This document shows positions 16,755-25,048 of a DNA stretch of 64,000 nt, piece after piece. Source of the DNA: Nocardioides sp. R-C-SC26 (lineage in GTDB: Bacteria; Actinomycetota; Actinomycetes; Propionibacteriales; Nocardioidaceae); the NCBI RefSeq assembly GCF_021246465.1, contig NZ_JAHRHK010000005.1, positions 166,958 to 230,957 of the forward strand, in the 5' to 3' direction. A model generated the notes under the pieces. It was not told where the DNA came from. It saw only the letters and a program-made list of their open reading frames with translations, and searched no databases. How positions within the stretch are numbered: position 1 is the first letter of the stretch; every line of letters begins with the position of its first letter. Both the position numbers and the translations under genes were made by a program.

Positions 16755-18300
16755 CGCGCGGCCGGCACCGACCCGACGCGACACCCCCGGCCGGACGGCC
16801 GACGCCGTCCGCGCGGTGGTCGACGTCGGGCACCTGCTGCGGTTCCGGATGGCGAGCACGCGCCGCCGCGCGACGTCACTGATCGCGGCCCTGGCGCTCC
16901 TGGGCCTGACGGCGGCCGTGGCCGTCGTACCCGCGTTCCTCCCCGGTGCGGGTGAGAGCGGCCAGGCGTTCGACCTGCTGCTGATCCTGCCCACGGCACT
17001 CGCGGGCTTCCTGATCCTGGCCGTGGTGTCGGCGACGGCGTCCGGGGGCGGCCGCGAACTGATCGCCCGTGACCCGGCGTCGGTGTTCCCCGTCAGCCCG
17101 ACGACCGACCATCTCGGCGCGCTGCTGCTGGCACCGCTCAACATCGCCTGGTTGATGCAGGCGTGGGGCCTGCTCGGCATGACGGCGTTCGCGGTCGGCG
17201 TCGACGACCTGGGTACCGCTCAACCGATCGTGGTGATGTGGCTGACCGCGGGAACCGCGGTGGCCCAGGTGCTCGCGTGGACGCTCGAGGGTGTGCGCCG
17301 GGTGCCTCACGGCATCGGCATCGTGCGCGGGCTGACGATTCTGTTCTTCGGCATCGCGCTGGGGCTTCAGATCACTGACCAGCTGCTCACCGCCTTCGAC
17401 CAGGTGCCGACCCGCGAGGTCGTCGTCGGCATGGTCTCCGGCTTCGGTGCGCGGTGGGTGCTGACGCTCGGTGCGATCGTGGCGGCCTTCCTGATCGCGG
17501 TGGCGCTCGGAGCCGTGCCGGCCACGATCGCCTCCCGGCGCGTCCCGCGCGACGAGCTGCGTGTCGAGGCGGGCCGGTATCCGGCCCGGCGCACGCCGCG
17601 CACCCTGCGGGGAATGCTGATCCGCATCGACCGGGCCTCGGTGTGGCGCGCAGTGCCGATGCGTCGTGGCGTCGCGGTGCTGGCGCTGGGGCCGGGTCTG
17701 GTCGCCGTGCTCGGCGACCTCGGCTGGTCCGACACGATGATCCTGCCCGGTCTCGTCGCCTCGGGCGGTGCACTGCTGTACGGCGTGAACGCGTGGTGCC
17801 TGGACTCCCGGGGCGCGTTGTGGCGCGAGAGCCTCCCCGCGCCCCCGGCTGCCGTCTTCGACGCGCGCGCCTTCGTGCTCGGCGAGCTCCTGCTCGCCGG
17901 ATCGTTGGTCACCGTGGCGATCGCCGCAGTGCGTGCGGGCATGCCGACCTCGGTGGAGGCGACGGCGCTCGCGGTGACGCTGCTCGTGGTGACCGTGCAG
18001 GTCGTCGCCGCGGCGATGCGCTGGTCGGCGGCCCGGCCCTATGCCACCGACCTTCGTTCCTCCCGCGCGACGCCGGCGCCGCCGGCCGTGATGGTGGGTT
18101 ATTCCGCAAGGTTGGCCATCTCCACGACGATGACCGGCTTGGTCTTCTCACTCCTCTCTCGGGCCGAGGACGCGACCATCGCAGTGCTCCTCGCCGTCAC
18201 CATGTGCTGCTGGTCGGGCTTCCGCTTGGCCCGCACCCGGCGTCGCTGGTGCGATCCCTCCGAGCGCGCCCGCGTGGTCATGACGGTCGCCGCCTCCTGA
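16729..18300 (+). CDS. ABC-type exporter membrane protein, multi-pass
   Basis: 523 residues with roughly ten to twelve hydrophobic segments (for example LIAALALLGLTAAVAVVPAF and TALAVTLLVVTVQVVAAAM). No soluble enzymatic domain is visible. It starts with GTG inside the last 26 bases of the ATPase gene, a strong indication that it is that ATPase's membrane partner. The substrate is unknown. Confidence 0.8.
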   Translation: MPTAVSSTDARPAPTRRDTPGRTADAVRAVVDVGHLLRFRMASTRRRATSLIAALALLGLTAAVAVVPAFLPGAGESGQAFDLLLILPTALAGFLILAVVSATASGGGRELIARDPASVFPVSPTTDHLGALLLAPLNIAWLMQAWGLLGMTAFAVGVDDLGTAQPIVVMWLTAGTAVAQVLAWTLEGVRRVPHGIGIVRGLTILFFGIALGLQITDQLLTAFDQVPTREVVVGMVSGFGARWVLTLGAIVAAFLIAVALGAVPATIASRRVPRDELRVEAGRYPARRTPRTLRGMLIRIDRASVWRAVPMRRGVAVLALGPGLVAVLGDLGWSDTMILPGLVASGGALLYGVNAWCLDSRGALWRESLPAPPAAVFDARAFVLGELLLAGSLVTVAIAAVRAGMPTSVEATALAVTLLVVTVQVVAAAMRWSAARPYATDLRSSRATPAPPAVMVGYSARLAISTTMTGLVFSLLSRAEDATIAVLLAVTMCCWSGFRLARTRRRWCDPSERARVVMTVAAS

Positions 18301-18309
18301 GGCTCTCCC

Positions 18310-18346
18310 GGTGGTCGGGAGGTCGCTCTGTGACCGTCACGAGGCC
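18310..18346. repeat. Intergenic repeat, near copy of 7661-7698
   Basis: It begins GGTGGTCGGGAGGTCGCT and ends GTGACCGTCACGAGGCC, differing from the copy at 7661 by a one-base length change and a few substitutions. It fills the short space between the exporter and the histidine phosphatase gene. Confidence 0.65.
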
Positions 18347-18364
18347 CCTTGGCAGGATGTGCCC

Positions 18365-19048
18365 ATGGGTCAGCTCCTCCTCGTGCGGCACGGCCAGGCC
18401 TCGTTCGGAGCGGCCGACTACGACGTGCTGTCCGACGTCGGCTGGGAGCAGGGCCGCGCTCTCGGCACCTGGCTGCGGGAGGCCGACCTCGCCCCGACGA
18501 CGTTGATCCGCGGCGACATGCGACGCCACCGCGAGACCCTGGAGGCGATCCTCGACGGCGCGGGCTGGGCGGGATCCGATGTCGCCGATCAGGTGCAGGT
18601 CGACGCGGACTGGAACGAGTTCGACCATGTCGCGCTGGTGAGCTCCTTCCCCGAGCTTCCGCCCGGGGAGCTGGACCGTCGGGCGTTCCAGCACGTGTTC
18701 GAGCAGGCGACGGCGGCCTGGATCGCCGGCACCTTCCCGGCGGAGGGAGCGGGGGAGACCTTCGCCGACTTCGTCGCCCGGGTGCGTTCCGCACTCGGGC
18801 GCGCGGCCGAGCGAGCGGGTTCGGGCCAGACGGCGGTGGTCGTCACCTCGGGCGGCGCGATCGCCGTCGCGGCCTCCCTGCTCGTGGGCGGTGACGACCC
18901 GGCGACCGTCGGTGCGCTGTGGTCGCGTTTCAACACCGTGATCGCGAACTCCTCGGTGACACGCGTCGTCGTCGGCCCCCGTGGCCCCCGACTCCTCACC
19001 TTCAACGAGCACGCCCACGCCGTCGGCTCGTTGCTCACCTACCGCTGA
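18365..19048 (+). CDS. Histidine phosphatase family protein (phosphoglycerate mutase-like)
   Basis: 227 residues. The catalytic phosphohistidine motif is LLVRHGQASFG at residues ~5-15, with the partner Arg in RGDMRRHRETLE and the late His/Ser region VVTSGGAIA. In this family the second histidine usually lies in GHxG; here the stretch reads TSGGAIA, so the second His is replaced by Ser and activity may differ. No ribosome site is seen. A CAGGAT six bases before the ATG suggests a leaderless transcript. The substrate is unknown. Confidence 0.85.
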   Translation: MGQLLLVRHGQASFGAADYDVLSDVGWEQGRALGTWLREADLAPTTLIRGDMRRHRETLEAILDGAGWAGSDVADQVQVDADWNEFDHVALVSSFPELPPGELDRRAFQHVFEQATAAWIAGTFPAEGAGETFADFVARVRSALGRAAERAGSGQTAVVVTSGGAIAVAASLLVGGDDPATVGALWSRFNTVIANSSVTRVVVGPRGPRLLTFNEHAHAVGSLLTYR

Positions 19049-19098
19049 ACCACCGCCGTCCCCGGACGTGCGTCCACGGGGCGCGTCGATTGAGGGAG

Positions 19099-19230
19099 CG
19101 GTGCCCGGGAGAGGGTTTGCCCGGTCGCGGTCGGGCGAGCGGTGACCTAGAGAGGAAACTCAGACTCAGTTCCCGCACTGCCTCACCGCTCGGCCTCGGG
19201 AGACGCGTCGAAGCCGCAGTAGCTCACCGC
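19099..19230. repeat. Four-copy 17-mer cluster 1 (GCGGTGASNNNCWGAGG)
   Basis: Copies at 19099-19115 (+), 19139-19155 (+), 19173-19189 (-) and 19214-19230 (-). This is the most divergent cluster: copy 1 has GCGGTGCCC and copies 3-4 end in GCGG instead of GAGG. It occupies the 336-bp gene-free space between the histidine phosphatase and the DUF559 gene. Nothing else is recognisable there. Confidence 0.7.
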
Positions 19231-19383
19231 TCCGGCGCCGCGGCGTGCGTGCCCAGGTCGATCCACGGCCTGGCAGAGCCGTGAGCGAACCCTGATCGAG
19301 CACAGGATGCCGATACCCGGGACGCTCCACAGCCCCACGGCGGGATGCCGGCGTCGGACGGCGCGCACCCATGGGATCGGCAC

Positions 19384-20346
19384 ATGCGTCCGATCCCCGA
19401 GGAACTCACGACAGGCCCCTTCACCTACGCCACCGCCGCCCTGCACGGCGTCCCGGGGCACATGCTGACGGGGCGTCGATTCACGCGCATCTATCCGCGG
19501 GTATGGCGCTGGACAGGGCTCGAGCTCACGCATCGACAGCAGATCGAGGCCGCGCGGCTGGCGTTGCCCGCGGACGCGAGGCTCACCGGAATCACCCGGC
19601 TGCAGATTGCCGGTTTCAACGGCGGGCCGCTGACCCCGTTGCGCTTCGTCGTCGCCCGCGACCACCACATCTCGCTCGACGGCATCTTTCTGCACCGCAC
19701 CAAGCGGCTCCCACCTACGGACGAGGTAGGCGTGACTCCGGCGGCAGCGTTCGTCGCCTACTGCGGCCTGGCGCGTGTCATCGACGTGATCCAAGCGGGG
19801 GATTGGTTGCTGGCCCAGGGCCTCATGACCACCACCGAGCTCGGGTTGCTGGTGACAGAGGCGCCCTGGCGGGCCGGGGCTCATCAGGCCGGCTGGGTCC
19901 TCCGGCGCCTGCGACCGGGTGTCGCCTCCCGATCGGAGTCGGTGGTGAGGACCTTGCTCGACTTCGCCGGCGTCGAGGTCCCCGAGGTGAACGGCGCCCT
20001 GGTGCTGGACGGGCGCGAGCTGCATTCAGACCTGCTCTATCGACGTTGGGGACTCGTGATCGAGTTCGAGGGACGGCAGCACCAGGCCGACCGGGTCCAG
20101 TACCTCAACGATCTTGGGCGCTACGCCCGGTATCGGGACCACGGGCTGGAGTACCTGCAGCTGACCGGAGAGGATCTACGGACTCCCCAGCATCTGGTCC
20201 GTCGTGTGCACCGGGCGCTCGTTCGTCGTGGGTATGACGGAGCTCAGCCCGACTTCGGTGGCGCATGGCGCCAGCTGTGGCGCTCGGTGACGGCGGCCGC
20301 CGGCCCGCGCCCCGATCGCGCCGACCTGAGTCGGGCCTCGGCCTAG
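19384..20346 (+). CDS. DUF559 (Vsr-like nuclease fold) protein with AbiEi-like N-terminus
   Basis: 320 residues. The N-terminal ~150 residues resemble the AbiEi-type antitoxin region often found in actinobacterial DUF559 proteins (YATAALHGVPGHML, RIYPRVWRW). The C-terminal ~110 residues carry the DUF559 core: LHSDLLYRRWGLVIEFEGRQ, a PD-(D/E)xK-like motif, then YARYRDHGLEYLQLTGEDL. The family fold is that of very-short-patch-repair endonucleases, but enzymatic activity is rarely shown. I chose the ATG at 19384. An ATG at 19345 would add 13 residues overlapping repeat-flank sequence. It is bracketed by two four-copy repeat clusters. Confidence 0.82.
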   Translation: MRPIPEELTTGPFTYATAALHGVPGHMLTGRRFTRIYPRVWRWTGLELTHRQQIEAARLALPADARLTGITRLQIAGFNGGPLTPLRFVVARDHHISLDGIFLHRTKRLPPTDEVGVTPAAAFVAYCGLARVIDVIQAGDWLLAQGLMTTTELGLLVTEAPWRAGAHQAGWVLRRLRPGVASRSESVVRTLLDFAGVEVPEVNGALVLDGRELHSDLLYRRWGLVIEFEGRQHQADRVQYLNDLGRYARYRDHGLEYLQLTGEDLRTPQHLVRRVHRALVRRGYDGAQPDFGGAWRQLWRSVTAAAGPRPDRADLSRASA

Positions 20347-20402
20347 TTCGCTTGGTCGCTGCGTGCTCCGTCGCCGCTGTCGGCGCGGTATGGGCTGAGT
20401 GG

Positions 20403-20536
20403 GCGGTGAGATGCGGAGGATTCCGCCGGGTTCTTACCTGGGAGCGGTGAGCTACAGAGGAATCGCCGACCCAGAACCCTCTGTGGGTCACCGCGCCCCG
20501 GGCCGGCGTCGGGCTGAAACCTCTGCAGGTCACCGC
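20403..20536. repeat. Four-copy 17-mer cluster 2 (GCGGTGASNNNCWGAGG)
   Basis: Copies at 20403-20419 (+), 20444-20460 (+), 20478-20494 (-) and 20520-20536 (-), all with intact GCGGTGA and GAGG ends but variable middles (ATGCG, CTACA, CCACA, CTGCA read in motif orientation). Most copies are followed by (A/T)(A/T)TC. It fills most of the 228-bp space before the VanZ-RDD gene. Confidence 0.85.
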
Positions 20537-20561
20537 TCGACCGGAGGGCGACGCCCACGGC

Positions 20562-20567
20562 TAACGT
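20562..20567 (+). promoter_or_regulatory. Candidate -10 box, leaderless start of VanZ-RDD gene
   Basis: TAACGT ends six bases before the GTG at 20574, and there is no Shine-Dalgarno sequence. Confidence 0.4.
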
Positions 20568-20573
20568 CGCGGC

Positions 20574-21656
20574 GTGGACAGTCAGCTCGTGAACGCGATC
20601 GTCGCGATCGCGCTCGGATCGGTGGCAGCGATCGTGCTGCTCGTGCCGACGGCCGCCTATCAGTACCGGCTGGACGGCAAGCTGCAGCCGAAGGACCTGG
20701 CCGTCCTGCTGTCGGGAGCGGTCTACGGGCTGAGCCTGTGGACCTACACGTTGCTCCCGATGCCCGAGCCCGGCGAGTTCGCCTGCAAGGGCCGCCAACT
20801 CGATCTGTTCGGGTCCATCCGTCCGATCTTCAGCGACTACCCCGGTGGGCCGCTGGGGCTGTTGCGCGATCCGGCGTTCATGCAGGTCGCCCTGAATGTG
20901 GTGCTCTTCGTACCCCTGGGCTACTTCCTGCGCGTGATCCTCAAGCGGGGCGTCGTGACAGCGGCGGTGATCGGACTCGCGACGTCGCTGCTCATCGAGA
21001 CCACCCAGGCCACCGGCGTCTGGCACCTCTACGACTGCGCCTACCGCCTCTTCGACGTCGACGACCTCGTCGTGAACACCCTCGGCGCGATCGGCGGATC
21101 GCTGCTCTCCTGGCTCTTCCTGGACCGACGCGACGACACGACGCCGCCGCTGCCGACGTCGATCACCCTCGGCCGACGTCTGATGGGCATGGTCAGCGAC
21201 GTCCTGTTCGCGGTGCTCCTCGGTGCCGCGGTGGCCGCGGCCTATCGAGGCTGGATGGTCTACGGCCCGGGCAGCGGCGGCGACGGCGTGGACCGCGGCG
21301 TCCAGACGATGCTGCTGCTCGGCGTGCCCTGGTCGATCGAGGTGCTCAGCGTGCTGGTGAGCGGACGCACGATCGGCGAGCACGTCGTGGCGGTGCGGGC
21401 GCTCGCGCGCAGGCCGGCCGCCGTCGGCCGCTCGCGCGCGATCAAGCTGCTCACCGGGGTGACGCCGTTCTACTCGGCGCTCGCGCTGGGCGTGCTCTCG
21501 GTGCCGGTGATGCTGACGTACCTGGCGGTCCTGGCCGCGGTGAACCTCGGCGCTGCCTGGGTGACCGAGCAGCATCGGGGAATGAGCCACGTGCTCGCCG
21601 ACATGGATCTGCGGATCGCCCGCGAGGAGGCGTTCGGCGCGACGGAGCGCACATGA
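20574..21656 (+). CDS. VanZ-RDD domain membrane protein
   Basis: 360 residues. The first ~185 residues are VanZ-like, with several membrane segments and the polar NVVLFVPLGYFLRVILKRG and ETTQATGVWHLYDCAYRLFD stretches typical of the family. The last ~150 residues form an RDD-type membrane domain (GRRLMGMVSDVLFAVLLGAA, GRTIGEHVVAVRAL). VanZ proteins are linked to teicoplanin resistance and cell-envelope stress, but function is not settled. The domain combination is seen in actinobacteria. It is monocistronic by spacing. Confidence 0.83.
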   Translation: MDSQLVNAIVAIALGSVAAIVLLVPTAAYQYRLDGKLQPKDLAVLLSGAVYGLSLWTYTLLPMPEPGEFACKGRQLDLFGSIRPIFSDYPGGPLGLLRDPAFMQVALNVVLFVPLGYFLRVILKRGVVTAAVIGLATSLLIETTQATGVWHLYDCAYRLFDVDDLVVNTLGAIGGSLLSWLFLDRRDDTTPPLPTSITLGRRLMGMVSDVLFAVLLGAAVAAAYRGWMVYGPGSGGDGVDRGVQTMLLLGVPWSIEVLSVLVSGRTIGEHVVAVRALARRPAAVGRSRAIKLLTGVTPFYSALALGVLSVPVMLTYLAVLAAVNLGAAWVTEQHRGMSHVLADMDLRIAREEAFGATERT

Positions 21657-21676
21657 CGACACCGCCGACAGGCAGC

Positions 21677-21704
21677 AACAAAAAGTCAGGCTTGACTGTT
21701 TGTT
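21677..21704. promoter_or_regulatory. TetR-type operator palindrome upstream of the acyl-CoA operon
   Basis: AACAAAAAGTCA (21677-21688) and TGACTGTTTGTT (21693-21704) are inverted copies matching at 11 of 12 positions with a 4-base centre. It lies 23 bases upstream of the TetR start and overlaps the -35. Autoregulation by the TetR protein at 21728 is the natural inference. Confidence 0.7.
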
Positions 21705-21721
21705 AGACACGGCGGCAGAGT
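21692..21721 (+). promoter_or_regulatory. Candidate promoter of the TetR/acyl-CoA operon
   Basis: TTGACT (21692-21697), 18 bases, CAGAGT (21716-21721), then six bases to the GTG at 21728. No ribosome site is present, so the transcript is probably leaderless. The operator palindrome covers the -35. Confidence 0.5.
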
Positions 21722-21727
21722 GACGCC

Positions 21728-22339
21728 GTGCCCGCTGCGACCCGCGTCACCCAAGAGGAGCGCACCCGCCTGATGCGGGCGCGGCTGCTGGAGGCCACCG
21801 TCGAGTTGCTCGTCGAACGCGGGTTCGCCGGGACGACGACCACGTTGGTCTCCGAGCGGGCCGGCGTGAGTCGGGGGGCGCAGCTGCACCACTTCCCGAG
21901 CAAGAACGCCCTCGTGCTGGCCGCGGTCGGCCACCTCACCGAGCAACGCGGGCGCGACCTGGCCGCCGCCGCCGCTGAGTTGCCCAGCGGGCCGCGCCGC
22001 ACGCGCGCCGTCCTGGAGATGCTGGCAGCGCACTTCACCAGCCCCGTCTTCACCGCGGCCCTCGAGCTCTGGGTCGCCGCGCGCACCGACGCGGCGCTGC
22101 TGGCCGCCGTCGCGCCGCTGGAACAGCGCGTGGGACGCGAGGCGCACCGGCTCACCGTCGACGTGCTCGGCGCCGACGAGCGTCGACCGGGAACCCGCGA
22201 GCTGGTGCAGGCCACCCTCGACCTGGTGCGCGGTCTCGGCCTCGCGTCCACCATCAGCGACGACACCCGCCGTCGTCGCCGCATCCTCGACGAATGGGCC
22301 CGCGTGCTCGACGACCGCCTCCACCGGAAGGACGCCTGA
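21728..22339 (+). CDS. TetR/AcrR-family transcriptional repressor
   Basis: 203 residues. The N-terminal HTH is complete (LLEATVELLVERGFAGTTTT, VSERAGVSRGAQLHHFPSKN). The ligand domain is unassigned. It heads a run of genes for acyl-CoA breakdown coupled by short overlaps, so it probably senses an acyl-CoA or related intermediate. The stop overlaps the next ATG by one base (TGATG). A palindrome that fits a self-operator lies just upstream. Confidence 0.9.
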   Translation: MPAATRVTQEERTRLMRARLLEATVELLVERGFAGTTTTLVSERAGVSRGAQLHHFPSKNALVLAAVGHLTEQRGRDLAAAAAELPSGPRRTRAVLEMLAAHFTSPVFTAALELWVAARTDAALLAAVAPLEQRVGREAHRLTVDVLGADERRPGTRELVQATLDLVRGLGLASTISDDTRRRRRILDEWARVLDDRLHRKDA

Positions 22340-23166
22340 TGCCCACCGTGCTCGACGAACTCCTCGCCGACCTGACCGACGAGAGCGATCGGCTCCGCGC
22401 CGTCGTCGCCGGACTGCCCGACGACGGCGAGGGGTGGCGCCTCGCGACCCCCGCGGCCGGATGGGACGTCGCCGCGCAGATCGCCCACCTGATGTGGACC
22501 GACGAGGTCGCCGCGCTCGCCGCGCACGCGCACGCCGATCAGGCGCCCTGGGACGCGATCGTGCTCACCGCGATGGCCGACCCCACCGGCTTCGTCGACA
22601 CCTGCGCCCTGGAGCTCGCCGCGCTCGACGCCGCCACCTTGCTGCAGCGATGGGACGCCGCACGGCCCGCCCTCGGCGAGGCGCTGCGGCAGGTGCCGGA
22701 GGGTCAGAAGATGCCGTGGTTCGGCCCGCCGATGTCGCCGACCTCGATGGCCACCGCCCGATTCATGGAGACCTGGGCGCACGCGCTCGACGTCTACGAG
22801 GCGCTCGGCGTCGACGCCGAGCACACCGACCGGATCAAGCACGTCGCCCACATCGGCGTGCGCACCCGCGGGTTCTCCTTCGTCACCAACGGTCTCGACG
22901 TGCCCGACGTCGAGCCGCGGATCGAGCTGACAGCGCCGAGTGGCGCCGTCTGGAGCTGGGGCCCCGACGATGCGGCGGAGCGGGTCGACGGCTCTGCTGT
23001 GGACTTCTGCCTCCTGGTGACTCAGCGCGTCCACCGCGCCGACACCGACCTGGTGGCGACGGGACCGGGTGCCGATGCGTGGCTCGACATCGCCCAGTGC
23101 TTCGCCGGGCCCCCTGGTGCGGGGCGCGAGCCCGGGCGTGACGGTGGAGCGGAGGGCGGTCGATGA
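22339..23166 (+). CDS. TIGR03084-like DinB/mycothiol-dependent metal-binding protein
   Basis: 275 residues. It begins with the MDMPI/DinB-type four-helix domain: TPAAGWDVAAQIAHLMWTDE with the first metal His, and later MATARFMETWAHALDVYEAL with another. The C-terminal ~90 residues form the small domain of TIGR03084-type proteins. Relatives include mycothiol-dependent maleylpyruvate isomerase, but this subgroup has no proven reaction. Its place in the operon suggests a role with a CoA or thiol conjugate. It overlaps the next gene by four bases (ATGA). Confidence 0.82.
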   Translation: MPTVLDELLADLTDESDRLRAVVAGLPDDGEGWRLATPAAGWDVAAQIAHLMWTDEVAALAAHAHADQAPWDAIVLTAMADPTGFVDTCALELAALDAATLLQRWDAARPALGEALRQVPEGQKMPWFGPPMSPTSMATARFMETWAHALDVYEALGVDAEHTDRIKHVAHIGVRTRGFSFVTNGLDVPDVEPRIELTAPSGAVWSWGPDDAAERVDGSAVDFCLLVTQRVHRADTDLVATGPGADAWLDIAQCFAGPPGAGREPGRDGGAEGGR

Positions 23167-25022
23167 CGACGTCGGACTCGGGGGGTTTCGAGACGCTCGC
23201 TGGCGCTCGCTCCTCAACCACCGGGGGGACGGTCATCGAGCCTGTCGAGATGGGGGTCTCGGCAAGCTCGACCACCGGGGGGACGGCCGGCGGAGTGATC
23301 CGGGTCGCCAACTGCTCGGGCTTCTACGGCGACCGCCTCCGCGCGATGCGTGAGCAGCTCGAGGGTGGGCCGCTGGACGTCGTCACCGGCGACTACCTCG
23401 CCGAGCTCACCATGCTGATCCTGGGCAAGGACACGATGAAGGACGCCCGCCTCGGATACGCGCGCACCTTCGTCACGCAGGTGGAGGACTGCCTTGGCCT
23501 GGCGCTGGAACGTGGCGTGAAGATCGTCAGCAACGCCGGCGGACTCAACCCGTCCGGGCTCGCCGACCGACTGCGCGAGGTCGCCCGGGGTCTCGGTCTG
23601 GACCCCGCCATCGCTCACGTCGAGGGCGACGACCTCCGTTCACGCGCCGCCGAGCTCGGCCTGGACGGCGCGCTCACCGCCAACGCCTATCTCGGCGGCT
23701 TCGGCATCGCCGCCGCCCTGCGCGAGGGCGCCGACATCGTCGTCACCGGCCGCGTCACCGACGCCTCGGTCGTCGTCGGTCCGGCCATCGCGCATTTCGG
23801 ATGGACGCCGCGCGACTACGACGCCCTGGCGGGAGCCGTCGTCGCCGGACACGTCATCGAGTGCGGCACTCAGGCGACGGGTGGCAACTTCTCCGGCTTC
23901 ACCTCGCTGCCGATGGCGGCGCTCGGCAGTCCGCTCGGATTCCCGATCGCCGAGATCGCCGCCGATGGCTCCAGCGTCATCACCAAGCACGAGGGCACCG
24001 GGGGCGCCGTCACCGTCGACACCGTCACCGCCCAGCTGGTCTATGAGATCCAGTCCACGCGCTACCTGAACCCCGACGTCACCACGCAGCTGGACTCCCT
24101 CCAGCTCACCCAGGACGGCGACGACCGCGTCGCGATCACGGGCGTGCGGGGCGACGCGCCGCCCGAGACGCTCAAGGTCTGCGTCAACTCCCTCGGCGGG
24201 TTCCGCAACTCGATGGAGCTGGTGCTCACCGGGCTCGACATCGAGGCCAAGGCCGACTGGGTGCAGTCCCAGCTCGACGGCGCGTTCAGTGCCGCCGAGG
24301 TCGTGTGGACCCGGTCCTCCCTCCCACCGGCCGACGCCGACACCGAGGAGGGCGCCTCGACCCTGCTGCGCGTCACCGTCAAGGATCCCGAGGCGGGCCC
24401 CTGCGGCAAGGCGTTCACCGCGCCCTTGGTGGAGATCGCCCTCGGGTCGTACCCGGGCTTCACGATGACGACGCCTCCCGGGCCACCGTCGCCGTTCGGC
24501 GTCTACCGGGCCGCCTACGTCCCGCGCGACGCCGTGGAGCACACGGTGGTGCACCCGGACGGACGCCGCGAGGTGATCGCCGACCCCACCGACTTCGGTG
24601 CCGTCGCCGACGGACTCGGCCGCCGCCCCTCGCCGTACCCGGCACCGATCGACTCGATCACGCGCCGGATGCCGCTGGGCACCTTCGTACATGCCCGGTC
24701 GGGCGACAAGGGCGGCGACGCCAACCTCGGCTTGTGGGTCGCCCACGACGGCAGCAGCGACGAGACCTACACCGCGCGCGTCACCTGGCTCACCAAGCTG
24801 ATCACGCCGCGCAAGGTCCGGGAGCTGATCCCCGAGGCGGCCGATCTGCCCGAGGACGCCGTCGACGTCTACGTGCTGCCGAACCTCGGTGGCGTCAACG
24901 TCGTGATCCGCGGGCTCCTCGGCGACGGCGTCGCGGCATCGACCCGGTTCGACCCTCAGGCCAAGGGCCTGGGGGAGTGGGTGCGCTCGCGCATCGTGCA
25001 CGTGCAGGACCACCTGGTGTGA
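23163..25022 (+). CDS. AtuA-like acyclic terpene utilization family protein (DUF1446)
   Basis: 619 residues. Residues ~43 to 480 match the AtuA/DUF1446 family (VANCSGFYGDR, GGLNPSGLADRLREVARGLG, VTGRVTDASVVVGPA, IECGTQATGGNFSGF). The C-terminal ~100 residues are the small AtuA-type domain with ARSGDKGGDANLGLWV. AtuA is needed for citronellol/geraniol use in Pseudomonas, but its reaction is unknown. Residues ~8-42 are not family sequence: they are encoded by dispersed repeat DNA (SSTTGGTVIEPVEMGVSASS). The ATG overlaps the previous stop (ATGA), so this repeat-coded leader seems to be translated. A start at or near residue 43 cannot be excluded, although no ATG or GTG with a ribosome site is obvious. 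Confidence 0.87.
   Translation: MTTSDSGGFETLAGARSSTTGGTVIEPVEMGVSASSTTGGTAGGVIRVANCSGFYGDRLRAMREQLEGGPLDVVTGDYLAELTMLILGKDTMKDARLGYARTFVTQVEDCLGLALERGVKIVSNAGGLNPSGLADRLREVARGLGLDPAIAHVEGDDLRSRAAELGLDGALTANAYLGGFGIAAALREGADIVVTGRVTDASVVVGPAIAHFGWTPRDYDALAGAVVAGHVIECGTQATGGNFSGFTSLPMAALGSPLGFPIAEIAADGSSVITKHEGTGGAVTVDTVTAQLVYEIQSTRYLNPDVTTQLDSLQLTQDGDDRVAITGVRGDAPPETLKVCVNSLGGFRNSMELVLTGLDIEAKADWVQSQLDGAFSAAEVVWTRSSLPPADADTEEGASTLLRVTVKDPEAGPCGKAFTAPLVEIALGSYPGFTMTTPPGPPSPFGVYRAAYVPRDAVEHTVVHPDGRREVIADPTDFGAVADGLGRRPSPYPAPIDSITRRMPLGTFVHARSGDKGGDANLGLWVAHDGSSDETYTARVTWLTKLITPRKVRELIPEAADLPEDAVDVYVLPNLGGVNVVIRGLLGDGVAASTRFDPQAKGLGEWVRSRIVHVQDHLV
23184..23290. repeat. Dispersed repeat within the start of the AtuA-like gene
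   Basis: Contains GGTCATCGAGCCTGTCGAGA, then TCTCGGCAAGCTCGACCACC, preceded by a TCGAGACGCTCGCTGGCGCT variant. These are members of the GGTGGTCGAG / CGAGCTTGTCGAGA family. They keep the reading frame open for about 35 codons. Confidence 0.8.
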
Positions 25023-25048
25023 CCGCCCTCGACGAGGAGAACAAGCTG

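Noticed and set aside
14316-17180. A 954-codon open frame on the minus strand
   Set aside because: It lies opposite the mmsA dehydrogenase and ABC ATPase genes, has Asp/Val/His/Arg-rich shadow composition typical of reverse frames in GC-rich DNA, and shows no family motif. Similar long shadows at 5980-7692, 7830-10316, 25596-28058 and 29571-31607 were dropped for the same reason.
19048-20574. DUF559 gene with flanking repeats as an insertion sequence
   Set aside because: No transposase motif, no target-site duplication and no matching terminal inverted repeats at the gene boundaries. The flanking clusters also occur elsewhere without the gene.
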